Source: Forficula auricularia (taxonomy: Eukaryota; Arthropoda; Insecta; Dermaptera; Forficulidae). From it: 64,000 nt of DNA. Positions 1 through 10,623 of this stretch are shown piece after piece (position 1 is the stretch's first letter; the number at the start of each line of letters is the position of its first letter). Made by a program: the position numbers and the translations under genes. Location of the stretch: assembly GCA_024734495.1 (NCBI GenBank), contig JALMQS010000225.1, positions 6,547,425 to 6,611,424 on the forward strand, given 5' to 3'. The notes under the pieces were generated by a model. That model worked only from the letters and a program-made list of their open reading frames with translations. It was not told the DNA's origin and searched no databases.

Positions 1-627
1 GGGGGATGAACTCCTCTGATATCGCAATTTAATAATATTTCTATTAAAATCTTAGATTCTGTCCTAAAAATTAAATTCTTTTCTCGATTATATACTAAAA
101 CGTTAGAAATAGGGAAGATTTTATTTTCACCGAAATATAGTTTGTATTTACATTTTTAATAATATTTAACGCAACACAAATAACAAGTAGGTAATTGTGT
201 TAGTCTAGAATTAATTAAAATACTTATTTTTATGAATATTTATAAGGGAGAATGAAGAAATTAAGTTAAACCCCGTGATTAAGGTTAAAAGGGAAATCTG
301 TTTTTTATAATTTAATTTTTTTTGAAAAAGATGGTGGGCAAATAAATAATCAGAAAATAAAAAATACTAAATGGCACATCAAAGAACAAAGTTAATAAAC
401 AAATAACAAGTGCTTTTAACAAATTGCCCATGTGTGAGTGAGTGAGGGAATCAACAACATGCAAAATACTACATTGAGAGATTTTATTCTCTTCTTTATA
501 TTTTTGGATTTTATTTTATTGTTATATTTATTCTCTGAAATTTTTGTTCGATCTAGACCAAAAATTTAGTACACTTTCTCTTTAGAATAATGTTAAATTG
601 CTGAATAATCAACTAAATAAAATCTTA
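1..627. other. AT-rich sequence, nothing recognised
   Basis: No coding potential, RNA gene or repeat terminus could be supported here. The sequence is strongly AT-rich and lies upstream of the Helitron-like repeat that begins near 628. Confidence 0.5.
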
Positions 628-1390
628 TCTACTCTTATTAAACGAGCAAAAATTGTTTATATATATTTGTATATATAGTATATTTGTATCTTAGTTCTAT
701 TTTGAAAACGGCTCTACCGATTTTGATGAAACAAATTCTATTAACAAGTTTTGAGGATGAGAAAGCGGTCTGGCTAAGTCTGGACCTCGACAAATTTAAT
801 CTTAATTGATCTTTTCTTAATTAAAAGAATTATTGATAGATGAAAATCTCAATAAAAAAGTTTGTTTACATTTTTTTCAATTATCTTTTATTTTTAATTG
901 GTTTTTTAATTTTAAAAACCCACTAATAGGTTATAGCAAATATTAATATATTATATTAGAATTAGGAATTTTTTGTTTGTTTTTAATTAACAGGTGTCTA
1001 AATCATAACAAAACAGGTGTGTTTACAAATAAATTGGTTTAAGTGGCTTTTTTTATATAACTTGGAAACAAATCTTATTTAATTTTATGTTTTTATTTCA
1101 GATCCTATACGATTATTTTTTTCCTATTTATTTTTTTATAATGTTTATCAATATGAGCGAATGTGGGCAAATTGGTGTACGAGTAAACAAATATACACAT
1201 AATATGTAGACCATTAGAAAGCTAAGAAATGCAAAATCTGGGTCCGGGGGAGGGTGGATGTGGGAGGTGCAGGATGTGGGATGAAGTTGTTGGGGATCCG
1301 GGGGTGGGAGGCGCGGATGGGGTGGGGTGGGGGTGTTGTGGTGGGGGGCAGGGGTTACCGTGCATCGCTCGGTGGCTCCATGTACTTTTA
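628..1390 (+). mobile_element. Helitron-like repeat, copy 1
   Basis: This segment starts TCTACTCTTATTAAACGAGC and soon reaches a GAAAACGGCTCTACCGATTT block of the sort found near the 5' end of many insect Helitrons. It ends in a very G-rich tract (about 1225-1365) and a short hairpin containing CCGTGCATCGCTCGG. A near-identical direct copy lies at 61748-62465, which shows it is one interspersed repeat. No Rep/helicase coding remains, so it is a non-autonomous copy if it is a Helitron. A canonical CTRR 3' end was not found. Apparent ORFs through the G-rich end are low-complexity artefacts. Confidence 0.5.
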
Positions 1391-2073
1391 TTAATTGAGC
1401 AATTCTTGTACATATATAGAATCGGTTTATCGAAAACGGCTCTAACGATTTGGTTGAAATCTACGGGTTTGGGTGTTTTTGGATTGACATTTTGATCTGT
1501 CACGGTCTCATCTTCGGCTAAGTTGTTTTTGATGGATTTTTTGTTAATTGAAATAATTATTTACAGGTGTTTGTTTGAATACAAAATTATAATTACATTT
1601 TTTTCAATTTTTTTTAATAAAATTAATTGGTTTTTTTATTTTAAATTCCACTAATAGATCGTTATAAATATTATTATATATTAGAATTTGCCAATTTAAT
1701 CAATTAAAGGTATTTTTTTATAAAAAAATTTATTAGAATATCAATTTCATTCTCTTAAAAAATTCGAAAATTCGAAAAATCGTGGCACTCCTTCTTCAGG
1801 ATTTAATAGGGTCAACGAAAGAACCTCGGTGTATATTAATATTATTTTTAATTGCAATTACTTTCAAAACTTTGTGGCCAGTAATAATATCTCTTGATGA
1901 TGGCCATATCGGGTGTAAACGTTGGTAAAAATATCAATTATGTTTTATTTCAATTTTATTTTATTTTGGCTGTGATTAAAAATCGACCTTTTTTACCTAA
2001 ATTTAAAATTAAAAAATAATATTAATTTATCGCTTTTAACTTAATTAAATAAACTGCAACGGATCGTTGCTAA
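1391..2073. other. Degenerate repeat sequence
   Basis: A second head-like motif (GAAAACGGCTCTAACGATT near 1432) and pieces resembling the interior of the preceding repeat are visible, followed by AT-rich DNA. No gene is supported. Confidence 0.35.
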
Positions 2074-3583
2074 ACTTTATCCAAATTCATTTGAAATATT
2101 AATATGTTTATTCCTTTATTATTAATCAGATATCACTTGCAATTTGCAGTTCATGTTGACTTCAATTCAAAAATAATGATCGATTCTCATTTAACAGTCG
2201 AGGAATAACAATTCTACATTGGATTTTTGACCCTTCCATTATTATTGGTAACCATTGCTGAAGACATGGAGGAATCGACTTAAAATCAAAAATAACGATC
2301 GATTCTTATCTAATGCTAGAGGAATAACCTTGTTGCATTCCATTTTTGATGTTTTGACTATTAATGGCGACCTCTACTGAAAACGTGGAAGAATCGACTT
2401 AAAATCAAAAAAGACTAAATTCTTTTTTGGTAAACAACTCAAGCTTGAGTTGTTTGCCATAAAAGAATTTAGTCTTTTTGATTTTAAGTCGATTCTTCCA
2501 CGTTTTCAGTAGAGGTTGCCATTAATAGTCAAAACATCAAAAATGGAATGCAATAAGGTTATTCCTCTAGTATTAGATAAGAATCGATCGTTATTTTTGA
2601 TTTTAAGTCGATTCCTCCATGTCTTCAGCAATGGTTACCAATAATAATGGAAGGGTCAAAAATCTAATGTAGAATTATTATTCCTCAAGTAATAGATGAG
2701 AATCAATCGCTATTTTTGATTTTAAGTCGATTCCTCCATGTCTTCAGCAATGGTTACCAATAAAAACCGAAACGTCAAAAATTCAATATAGAATGGTTAT
2801 TTCTCAAGTACTAGATGAGAATCAATAGCTATTTTTGATTTTAAGTCTATTCCTCCATGTCGTCAGCAATGGTAACGGATAAGAAAACAACGCGGTTGCT
2901 ATGGTTACTTATAAAATTTCCTCCCAAATTTTTAGCATTTCACAGCGAGAAGCCTAACAATTCTTACTTAAGTTAGGTTAAATGAGCTATGTTAAAACGA
3001 TCAATTGAATAAATTTTAAAGAATTTAAAATTAAAAAAAAAGTTCTATTTTACTATAGAGTAAAGTACTTTAAAATATGATTTTACTAAAAACTTTATTT
3101 AACCTTTTTTGTGGTCCCCAAGGTACTTAATTAGGATATTAAATTTCATCAAAATTGGTTAAGTCATTTTCAAGATATTTAGAAAAAACTAAAAAAGTAC
3201 TGAAATAAAGTACTAATGTTTGTGGGCCGATATGTACCAAAAACTAATCAGCGCTTCATTTTGTTAAACTAATGGTAGGTTTTCAATTTCATTTCAATCG
3301 GTGCAACGGTGTGGAAAAAATCGTGGGCCAAAAAAGCGATAACATACATCCATCCATACATCCATCCCCACGCACTTCCAAAAAAAAATGGCACTTTTTG
3401 GCCTCTCGACGAGATTCCAGGTAATTTTTGGCAAAACCGTCACGTGCTAAAATTCAATCTCATTGAATACTTCAATTTGTGACCTTAATTGAGTCTATGG
3501 GTTCCGTAGTCTTTACCTGAGGACCCTTGAAGTCGCGCTTGCCGCGAGACCGATTACAATACTTTCTCCCATGCTTCGCATGC
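2074..3583 (-). mobile_element. ACTTTATCC-family element, interrupted
   Basis: On the minus strand this matches the repeat at 44436-44999 and partial copies near 22.66 kb and 51.0 kb. Landmarks are a CCATGCTTCGCATG-like start, the GCAAGCGCGACTTCAAGGG block, and an end at ACTTTATCC (2074-2082 on the plus strand). The outer ends ACTTTATCCAA form a short inverted terminal repeat. The copy is split by the 119-bp palindromic array at about 2110-3060. No protein is encoded. Confidence 0.55.
2158..2885. repeat. Palindromic array of 119-bp units
   Basis: A conserved block (attttaagtcgattc) starts at 2481, 2600, 2719 and 2838 on one side. Its reverse complement lies at 2277 and 2396, with a decayed one at 2158. 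The spacing is exactly 119 bp on both sides. The centre is the palindrome AACTCAAGCTTGAGTT at 2436-2451. Long inverted arms made of internal tandem units recall foldback-type transposons, but no transposase or target duplication was identified. Confidence 0.75.
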
Positions 3584-4213
3584 GTGAAAAAATTGAACGG
3601 CGTTTCGGCCTAGATCATTATTCTACCCACAAATGTCTCAATATCTACAACAATAGCACCACCAACAACAATAACGAAATTGTTTATTTGTTTACTTACA
3701 CATTTACTTATAATTTTACTTACAATACCAACAACAATAAAATTGCTTATATGTCTACATGTTAATAATCTCGAATTAAAAATCTTTTTCTAAGGTAAAT
3801 GTGAGACGATTTAAAAACAAAATGATAGAAATTTTGATAGTAAGTTTAAAAATAAATAAAATATTATTGTTTAAATCAGACTATGTATTCACCTTTTGAT
3901 TCTTTCGATGAAAAGTAAGCCGATTAGGAATTTTTTTGTGCAACATTAAATTCATGTGGATGAATTAATTGAGGTCTACTCGAAACACCAAATGATAAGT
4001 AATTAACCTATGAAAGAATTAAATTATAATTAATCAATGAGTTTTGTATGATATAGCAATAACTACTACCACAAGTCCAACAAATTTCACCACCAAGAAA
4101 GCTAAGATGGAATTTTTACAAAAGAATTACCCTTCTATAAGAAGTTAATGAAAAATAAAAAGGGGAGTAAAGAAAATATTTTGTAGAAACGTTTCGTTAA
4201 TCGTATCCAAATT
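3584..4213. other. AT-rich spacer
   Basis: No gene or repeat boundary was recognised. A 64-codon ORF at 3571-3765 is mostly Asn/Tyr/Thr low-complexity and overlaps the end of a repeat, so it is not annotated. Confidence 0.35.
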
Positions 4214-4255
4214 TATAATTGTTAGTTGGAATCGTAGGAAACTGGAAAATTAAAA

Positions 4256-4270
4256 TTAAAAACTGAGAGT
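4256..4270 (+). repeat. Target-site duplication of the Penelope-like insertion (left)
   Basis: TTAAAAACTGAGAGT occurs here and again, identical, at 5248-5262. The mirrored arm of the host palindrome carries this stretch once without an insertion, so this is a 15-bp target duplication. Confidence 0.8.
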
Positions 4271-4289
4271 GTAAATAGTATCCCATTAA

Positions 4290-4874
4290 AGAAAGAGCAT
4301 TTTTTAACAGAACTAGAGATAATCAAAGAAATAGCTATAAATAATGGTTATGAAAGCAATTTAATAGATCAAATATTAAAAGGTAAATTTCAAAATCAAA
4401 TTTAAATTTAATCTATTCACAAAATTCCCAAATTAAAGATCTGCCAAAACTAATATTACCATATTATGGTAAGATGTCCGAAAAAATAAAGCATAAATTA
4501 AAATCTTTAGGGTCCGCGACAATCTTTAGATCACCATATACATTAGGAAGTGAATTAAGTCAAATTAAAGATAAAATTCCCGAAATGAAAAATCCGGTGT
4601 ATATAAATTGACATGCCAAGATTGCAATGCAACTTATATAGGAAAAACGGAAAGAAATTTATCTATTACGATCAATGAACACAAGAGAGCCTACAAATTA
4701 AAATATGAAAATTATGCATTTGCAGAGCATTTAAATGCTAACAATCATAGTTTTCCAGATCAATCCAAAATTAAATTGATCAAAGAAGTCAATGACCCCT
4801 TAATTCTTTCTTTAAAAGAATCCATTGAAATTTTAAAATCCTTGGAAAAAAGCCCAATTGAATCTTTTAAATGA
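4290..4874 (+). pseudogene. Penelope-like polyprotein remnant (linker and GIY-YIG endonuclease)
   Basis: Around 4432-4600 one frame reads LPKLILPYYGKMSEKIK and continues to KDKIPEMKNPVYI, the arrangement typical of the stretch between reverse transcriptase and endonuclease in Penelope-like proteins. The endonuclease follows as TCQDCNATYIGKTERNL...INEHKRA, with the paired Cys, the YIG and the Arg/His positions expected of this GIY-YIG subclass. A one-base loss near 4607 separates the two parts. Stop codons occur near 4405-4430. The ORF that starts at Met 4608 is therefore only the tail of a broken gene. Upstream RT motifs are absent. Confidence 0.8.
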
Positions 4875-5085
4875 AAAACTAGAAATTATCAATGACCCTT
4901 TTTAAAAACATTCAATTCATTCAGGTAAAACTCTTTAGAAAATGCCTAAACAAAAGAGTAACCCAGATATTGCTCCAGTTATATTCTAATCTCCCAAGAG
5001 GAAACATGAAGAAAAAGACATTATATATTTTTCAAAATTTTCAATGTATAAATCTTAATTTGTAACTAATTTGAAATATTTGTGA

Positions 5086-5128
5086 TAGACTGATGATGAA
5101 GGCAATGCCTTCGAAACTATAGTCTCTA
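5086..5128 (+). ncRNA. Hammerhead ribozyme-like motif in Penelope-like fragment
   Basis: Helix I pairs UAGA (5086-5089) with UCUA (5125-5128). CUGAUGA is at 5090-5096, then one extra U. Helix II is GAAGGC/GCCUUC with a 3-nt loop (5098-5112). GAA follows, then ACUAUAGU (5116-5123), which is self-complementary and could form helix III in a dimer, and C5124 as the cleavage-site base of a GUC triplet. All invariant core positions are present. The extra U between the core A and helix II departs from the classical model. Activity is unknown. Confidence 0.65.
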
Positions 5129-5273
5129 GAAATAATTAAAAATTATTTTATTTAAAAAACAGAAGACTCTCTCATTTTATTTTATTTTTAACCTAAAATA
5201 AAAACAATTCTGTTACCATCGACAGTGAAATCTTTTATTCAACTAATTTAAAAACTGAGAGTTTTACTTTTAA

Positions 5274-6167
5274 CACTAGAACGCCCGAAGCCGTCAATTT
5301 GACGGTTTTCACATTTCATTTCTCTTTCATTTCGTTACTATTTAAGTTGGAATTTTGAAACTCGCTGACTTTTAATCATTTTTGAATAGCTTTCTAATAA
5401 AAAAAAAAAAATAGCACCCTATGAATTTTTATTTAGGAGAAAATTATGAATTTACCAAGAACGCCCAAAAGCCGTCAATTTGACGGTAACACTTTTTTAC
5501 CCCATTTTTATATTTTAAATTAATTTTTCAAGTACGAATAATTCCCATTCTTTTTTTGGATTATTTCCATCCTTTTTGACCCTCGGATTTGTTCCTGCTT
5601 TTTTTTTAATTTACAATCTTCCTTGAAAAACTTGGGGTAAAATAAAAAAATTATGTTTCTTTATATTAATTTTTTTATCTTTTGATGATTCACTTTATTA
5701 TTTTACAACATTTCGAGGGAACCTACTGTTTTGAAATCCATATAATATGGTATATATATGTCGAGCCCCTAGTCTTGCCATTTTATTTTTGTTCCGCCCT
5801 TAGAATTATCAACAACAAATTTCTCTCTCAATTTCTCGTGAGTTTTTTGGTATATTTGTTTTTTTATTTCAATATTATTTATAATAATATAATATTTATA
5901 ATAATAACATATAATATAGAACTACTGGTTTTGTTAATGATAATACTTCATAAATAGAGCATGTTAATTTTTCATTTCATATCATTAATGATTATTAAAA
6001 TGTAATATATTAATATGTATTTTTAATATTTAAATTGATAATAGAATTATATTTTTTATTAGAAAAAATAAAAAAAATATTAAATAAAATGAAACAGAAT
6101 GATTTTATTTAGTTTGAGAGTTGAAAAATGCAAGTCGTCAAATTGACGGCATCCGGGCGTTCTAGTG
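5274..6167. mobile_element. piggyBac-like MITE (894 bp)
   Basis: The ends are inverted repeats beginning CACTAGAACGCCCG. The left end follows TTAA at 5270-5273. The right end is followed by TTATGAG, consistent with a TTAA duplication that lost one A. Joining the flanks restores the sequence of the mirrored palindrome arm, giving a natural empty site. A CCGTCAATTTGACGG palindrome is repeated near both ends and again near 5471-5486. TTAA target choice with such ends fits the piggyBac superfamily. No transposase is encoded. Confidence 0.8.
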
Positions 6168-7173
6168 TTATGAGTCGGGCGTTTTGTCGTTTATTTTTCG
6201 ACTTCCTCAGAGGCTCACTCTGTAACTCAATTGACCATTATTGATGAAAAAAACTATGAGAAATAACATGGTATCTTTTTTAAATCTTTTTTCATTAAAA
6301 CACCTTCTCAATTTCCATTAAAATACATTCATAATTAACAATTAAAATTAAATTAAAACAATTAAAGTTTTATTTGTTTATTTAATATAATTGTTTTAAT
6401 TTTAATTTTAATTGTTAATTATGAATTTTTAAAAGAATCCTAGGGAGTTGGACCATAATTTAAATCAAACGCAAAGTTTCTTAATTAAATGGGCCAAACG
6501 TTTCGTTAGAGTCACGCTCATTTTATAAACTTATTTGTCAGGAGTTCTTACTATAAGAAAAAACATTCCAAAGAGTATGTCTTCACCGAATCATCAATTT
6601 GTTATCAAAACAATATAAAACATTAAAAAAACAATTGTAATTATTATAACGAAGATGTTTTATATTGTCTTGATAACAAATTAAATACATTGGTGAATAC
6701 ATACTCTTTGGAATGTTTTTTCTTGTACTAGGTACTCCTGACAAATAAGTTTATAAAATAAGCCACTGGGGAAGCCGCTAATCAATGACGAAACGTTTGG
6801 CCCATTTAATTAAGAAGATTTAAATTCTGGTCCAACTCAATACGATCCTTTTAAAAATTCATAATTAACAATTAAAATTAAAATTAAAACAATTATATTA
6901 AATGAACAAATAAAACTTTAATTGTTTTAATTTAATTTTAATTGTTAATTATGAATGTATTTTAATGGAAATTGAGAATATTTTTTAATGAAAAAAGATT
7001 TAAAAATGATTCAATATATCATCATAGTTTATCAATTGTCTATTGAGTTACATAGTGACCTGCTGAGGAAGTCGAAAAATAAACGACAAAACGTCAGACT
7101 CATTAAAAGTAAAACTCTCTGTTTTTAATTTAAATTTTTCAGTTTCCTACGATTCCAATTTAACAATTTTGTG

Positions 7174-7880
7174 GAAAGGGTCTGCAGGAACCCAGGGATG
7201 ACAATCAAGAATCAAAATCATCTAATTATTTTGCCCCCTTAATTTAGGGAATGTATTAATACTACTAATAATATTAATTATAATATAATACTGATTGTTT
7301 TTTAAACACATGTAAGTAGAGTAAGAAGAATTAGGTACAATGAGCTTGTCCTTCAGGGTGGTAGAATTTTTTAGACAGGCAGTGTAAATACTGAAAAAAT
7401 ATTACTCTTCTAATCTTCCGATGAAATCGCAGACAGGTGATGAAAAGTGGAAGTTTCAATATAATTTTCTTGATGTTCGCCATTGGAAGTTACAAAAAAC
7501 GCAGCCAAAGAAGGCAATGTAGATAACTTAGAAATCTCAAAAATAAACACATATTAGTAGGAACTTTCACTTACTGTAAGCTCAATTAGCCAATGAGCAT
7601 GTAGTAAGTGAAAGTACAATAGAATAACTTTGTTTCTAATTTAAAAGGGCCTCCACATCTCCCCTTATAGCCCTCCGTTCCTCCACACATGATCCGAATG
7701 GGTGGCACCCAAAATCCCGACATGTCAAAATCCAGACGTTATTTTAATATTTACAAAATTATATAGGTATAGGGACCGTGTGTCACGACTTTAGCGCCAA
7801 GTGGCGACAAAATGTAAGCTTTGGGGGATGATTTATTAAACGTCCAAGACAAAAAACTAGGCCCCCTAGGCTCCGTGCAC
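7174..7880. other. AT-rich spacer with a small hairpin
   Basis: No gene is supported. A short inverted repeat around 7561-7612 (AACTTTCACTTACT against AGTAAGTGAAAGT) could be a degraded MITE. Confidence 0.35.
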
Positions 7881-8684
7881 TCTTTTTTTTTTTTTTTTTA
7901 ATGCAATCGAATGCAAGAAGGGGTGCACCAGTAAAGATGTAGCCCCTATGGATCTCGAAAGACCCTTGCATTACCGAAGAGAAGGGAAAGTTGATTAAGT
8001 GAGAGGGTGTAGACGTAGGTGTCTGTGCACCCTGGTTTTGAAGGTTTGAAGATCATAGGTGCTGGGAAAGATAGAGGCTGGGAGAGAGTTCCAGTTCCTT
8101 GAAGTCATGGGGATATATGCATTCGCGAATGAAGTGGTCCGGCACTTTTCCAATTTAACCGCGAAAGAGTGTTGGGAGTCGGCAAAACGTGTGCTGAGTG
8201 AAAAGCATTCTTTGGGGGGGAATTATTGATTTTATCTCATCAGAGCACCTGCCGTGATAGTATCTATAGAAAAGGGAAAGGGCAGAGACATCTCTTCGAT
8301 GAGCCAGCGAGTCGAGGGAGTCGGTGAGGGTAGAATCGTCAATTAGCCTGACGGCTCGTTTCTGAATTGCATCAAGGGTAGCAAGAGAATATTTTGAGGC
8401 TCCTCTCCACATATGAGAGCCGTATTCGAGACAGGGGCGGATTTGGGCCTTGTAGATGGTGAGAAGTTGTGGGGGTTTGTAAAATCGCTTGGACCTGAAT
8501 AAGAAGCCAATCTTCCTTGCTGCAGATTTCGCCACAGAGGAGATGTGTTCATTCCAAGACAGGTCAGATGCGACAGAGACGCCCAACATGGATAGGCTGT
8601 CACACATTTTCAGGGTATTCGAATCGAAGTGAATATCAGGGAAATCTCTATTTTCGCGCCTAGAAATTAGACAACATTGAGTCT
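7881..8684 (-). pseudogene. LINE 3' end: RT C-terminal region with poly(A) tail
   Basis: The minus strand from about 8684 reads CCLISRRENRDFPDIHFDS, then the LGVSVASDLSWNEHI and LEYGSHMWRG blocks that follow the reverse transcriptase fingers/palm in CR1/Jockey-group LINEs. Translation stops at 8155. The reading frame then continues one shift away as HSFAVKLEKCRTTSFANAY and NWNSLPASIFPSTYDLQ to about 8005. The element ends in an 18-base A tail (T run 7881-7899). The RT catalytic region and endonuclease are missing, so this is a 5'-truncated, frameshifted copy. Confidence 0.75.
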
Positions 8685-8864
8685 ATGATGTATAATATTA
8701 GGTTCGTACGAAAATAATTTCGTTTATTAAACCTTAACTTTAAAACATATTTCTCTGGTTAGAAAAAACTTTATTAATCAAAATAAAAACCATTCGAAGC
8801 AATACACTTTTGCCAACATGAAACATTCCTGTTTCATAAAATTTCCATGTTCTGGAGGCGATTA

Positions 8865-9075
8865 AGGGCCAGTTGTATGTCGGTTTGTAAAGTATTTGTT
8901 AAAGTTAACAAAGGGTAAAACCTTAGAATTCGCCTTGTTCCCGATGGGATGGCCAATCAGATGAAAGTACGTGTCATCTGATTGGTCATCCGGCCGGGCC
9001 CAAGGTGAATTCTAAGATTTTACCCTTTGTTTACTTTAACGGAAGACTTTACAAACCTACATACTAATTTGCCCT
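8865..9075. mobile_element. MITE inside the mariner (211 bp)
   Basis: The inverted ends AGGGCCAGTTGTATGTCGG and AGGGCAAATTAGTATGTAGG (complement) continue into paired arms around a short centre near 8970. It interrupts mariner sequence that is continuous in the inverted partner copy at 9420-9450. The superfamily was not assigned. Confidence 0.65.
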
Positions 9076-9245
9076 GCCGTTGAAGGCATTTTTGACACCG
9101 ACTTGATGTATGAAGCATATCTCCCACAAGAAGTTGTCGAGACGCTTGAAAAAGTGGTAGTCAGTTGGCGAGAGATCCGATGAGTATGGCGGATGAGGCA
9201 GAGTCTCATAGACCAGTTCGTTCAACTTCTGCAGCATCTTCTGTG
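9076..9245 (-). pseudogene. mariner transposase C-terminal fragment (minus copy)
   Basis: The minus strand encodes LVYETLPHPPYSSDLSPTDYHFFKRL-type sequence. This is the characteristic mariner motif containing the third catalytic Asp (in PTDYH) and the following DNF block. The remainder, towards the transposase end, is broken by the MITE at 8865-9075 and resumes near 8864. It is a relic. Confidence 0.75.
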
Positions 9246-9257
9246 CAACGCCCGGCC

Positions 9258-9522
9258 GCAGGTTGCACAGAAGACGCCGCAGAAGTTGAACGAACTGGTC
9301 TATGAGACTCTGCCTCATCCGCCATACTCATCTGATCTCTCGCAACTGACTACCACTTTGTCAAGCATTTCGACAACTTCTTGCGGAAGACATGCTTCAT
9401 ACACCAAGATGGTGTAAAAAATGCCTTCAACGACTTAATTGCCTCCAGAACACCAGGAATAAATAAACTTGTTTCATGTTGTCAAAAGTTTATTGCTTCG
9501 AATGGTTCTTATTTTGATTATT
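9258..9522 (+). pseudogene. mariner transposase C-terminal fragment (plus copy)
   Basis: This reads ARPQVAQKTPQKLNELVYE and PHPPYSSDLS, then loses one base near 9345. It continues in another frame as TDYHFVKHFDNFLRKTCF and ends near INKLVSCCQKFIASNGSYF, the usual C-terminus of this mariner group. It mirrors the minus-strand copy. The long ORFs reported through the palindrome junction on both strands are artefacts of the inversion. Confidence 0.75.
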
Positions 9523-9540
9523 AAAGCGTTTTCTCTACAA

Positions 9541-9862
9541 AACCGTAATACGTCCAATATTAACATACACAGCAGAGACAAGACCCGACACTGCAAAAAC
9601 TTCTCAATTATTGGAAACAATTGAAATGAAGACATTACGAAGGATAATGAACGTGACCAGGCTCGATAGAATGAAGAGTGAAGTTATTAGAGAAAATATG
9701 GAATACAAAAGGTGGGCGAATGGGTTAAAAGAAGAAGAGGGGAATGGTATGCGCATGAGAGAAGAATGCCAGAAGACCGACTGACAAACAAGCCGGTCGG
9801 AATAAGAGGTAGAGGCCGTCCCAAGAAGAGATGGTATGACGTTCTGGAAGAAACAAACCTAT
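9541..9862 (+). pseudogene. RT C-terminal remnant, relative of the 27.9 kb LINE
   Basis: Translation gives IRPILTYTAETRPDTAKT and EMKTLRRIMNVTRLDRMKSE, closely matching the post-RT region of the minus-strand LINE at 27987-29486 (IRPILTYAAETRPDTAKT). Frameshifts and a stop follow, then a decayed RGRPKKRW-like segment near 9808-9835. The catalytic domain is missing. Confidence 0.7.
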
Positions 9863-9899
9863 AGGTTTAAAAATTAGCTTAATTAGCTTAAAAAAAGCT

Positions 9900-10339
9900 T
9901 AGAAAACAGGAAGTTGCTATTGAAGACATATGTATAGATCATAGCCATGTACGGGTGTGAAACCTGGACAATTAGAAAAGCGGAGAGAGAGAGATTAGAG
10001 GCTTTCGAAATGTGGTGCTACAGAAGAATGATGAATATCAAATGGATGGATAAAATTACAAATGAAGAAGTTCTTGGAAGAATCGGAGAAAGAAGAACCT
10101 TGTGGAAGAGTCTGAAGAAGAGAAGAGGTCAGATGATAGGGCACACACTGAGACATGGGGGACTGCTTAGGGATATCTTGGAGGGGGAGGTGGGAAAGAA
10201 AAGGGGAAGGGGAAGACCCAGATTAGAATATTTCAACCAAATAATTGGTGATATGGGATGCCAGACATTTAGAGAGGTCAAACAGCTGGCGGGGGACAGA
10301 GTCGAGTGGAGACGGATTGTTGCATCAAACCAGTCTTAG
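9900..10339 (+). pseudogene. RT C-terminal fragment of a second GAA/GAT-tailed LINE
   Basis: The frame reads KLLLKTYV, one stop, then IIAMYGCETWTIRKAERE, a middle WCYRRMMNIKWMDKITNEEV block, and a terminal GKKRGRGRPRLEYFNQI. These are the blocks seen at the C-terminus of endonuclease-RT LINEs with GRP..R..W-type ends. It stops at 10339 and is followed by the microsatellite tail. RT core and endonuclease are absent. Confidence 0.7.
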
Positions 10340-10556
10340 GACTGTATACTCAATGATGATGATGATGAAGAAGAAGAAGTTTTTTCTAAGCCGAGAAATA
10401 TGTGTTTAAAGTTAAGGGTTAAAAAACAAATTTATTTTCCTACCAACTTAATATAATACAATATTTGCCCCAATTCCCCCAAATTATTTGAATAAATAAA
10501 CAGAAGAGAGCGCTTCGGCAGTAGTGCTGCCTCTATATTTAACGCACGGTCCCTAT

Positions 10557-10557
10557 A

Positions 10558-10620
<63 letters not shown>
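10557..10620. repeat. (TA)n microsatellite
   Basis: An essentially uninterrupted TA dinucleotide run of about 60 bp. The YIYIYI stretch in the overlapping ORF is its translation. Confidence 0.95.

Positions 10621-10623
<3 letters not shown>

Larger units (their letters stand above)
4271..5247 (+). mobile_element. Penelope-like retroelement, 5'-truncated fragment
   Basis: It retains the linker and GIY-YIG endonuclease end of a Penelope-like element, followed by 3' non-coding DNA with a complete hammerhead-like core at 5086-5128. It is flanked by 15-bp direct repeats. The reverse transcriptase domain is absent, so it cannot be autonomous. Placing the GIY-YIG relic and the hammerhead-like motif in one target-duplication-bounded insertion links that motif family to Penelope-like elements. 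Confidence 0.75.
4214..7173. repeat. Large palindrome with two nested insertions
   Basis: The arms meet near 6638 and are recognisable out to about 4214 and 7173. Mirrored landmarks are GGAATCGTAGGAAACTG (4229) against CAGTTTCCTACGATTCC (about 7140), and blocks near 6180-6300 against 6960-7100. The left arm is interrupted by a Penelope-like fragment (4271-5247) and a piggyBac-like MITE (5274-6167). The right arm has neither. Both arms contain a CTGAGGA...GTCG...CGAC...AAAACG motif, a decayed relative of the hammerhead-like modules elsewhere in the window. Confidence 0.75.
9535..10378 (+). mobile_element. LINE tail insertion in mariner
   Basis: It is bounded by approximate direct repeats GTTTTCT (9528-9534) and GTTTTTTCT (10379-10387). 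It contains two RT-tail segments and a GAT/GAA microsatellite end at 10353-10379. The inverted mariner partner gives the uninterrupted sequence. Confidence 0.6.
8698..10451. mobile_element. Rearranged mariner element with two insertions
   Basis: The terminal inverted repeats are TTAGGTTCGTACG (8698) and the complement of TACCAACTTAA (10441-10451). Each is bordered by TA, as expected for Tc1/mariner target duplication. The interior is an inverted duplication of the 3' half of a mariner, centred near 9250, with transposase C-terminal sequence on both strands. A 211-bp MITE interrupts the left copy and a LINE tail interrupts the right one. The transposase N-terminal region and first catalytic Asp are absent. 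Confidence 0.75.
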
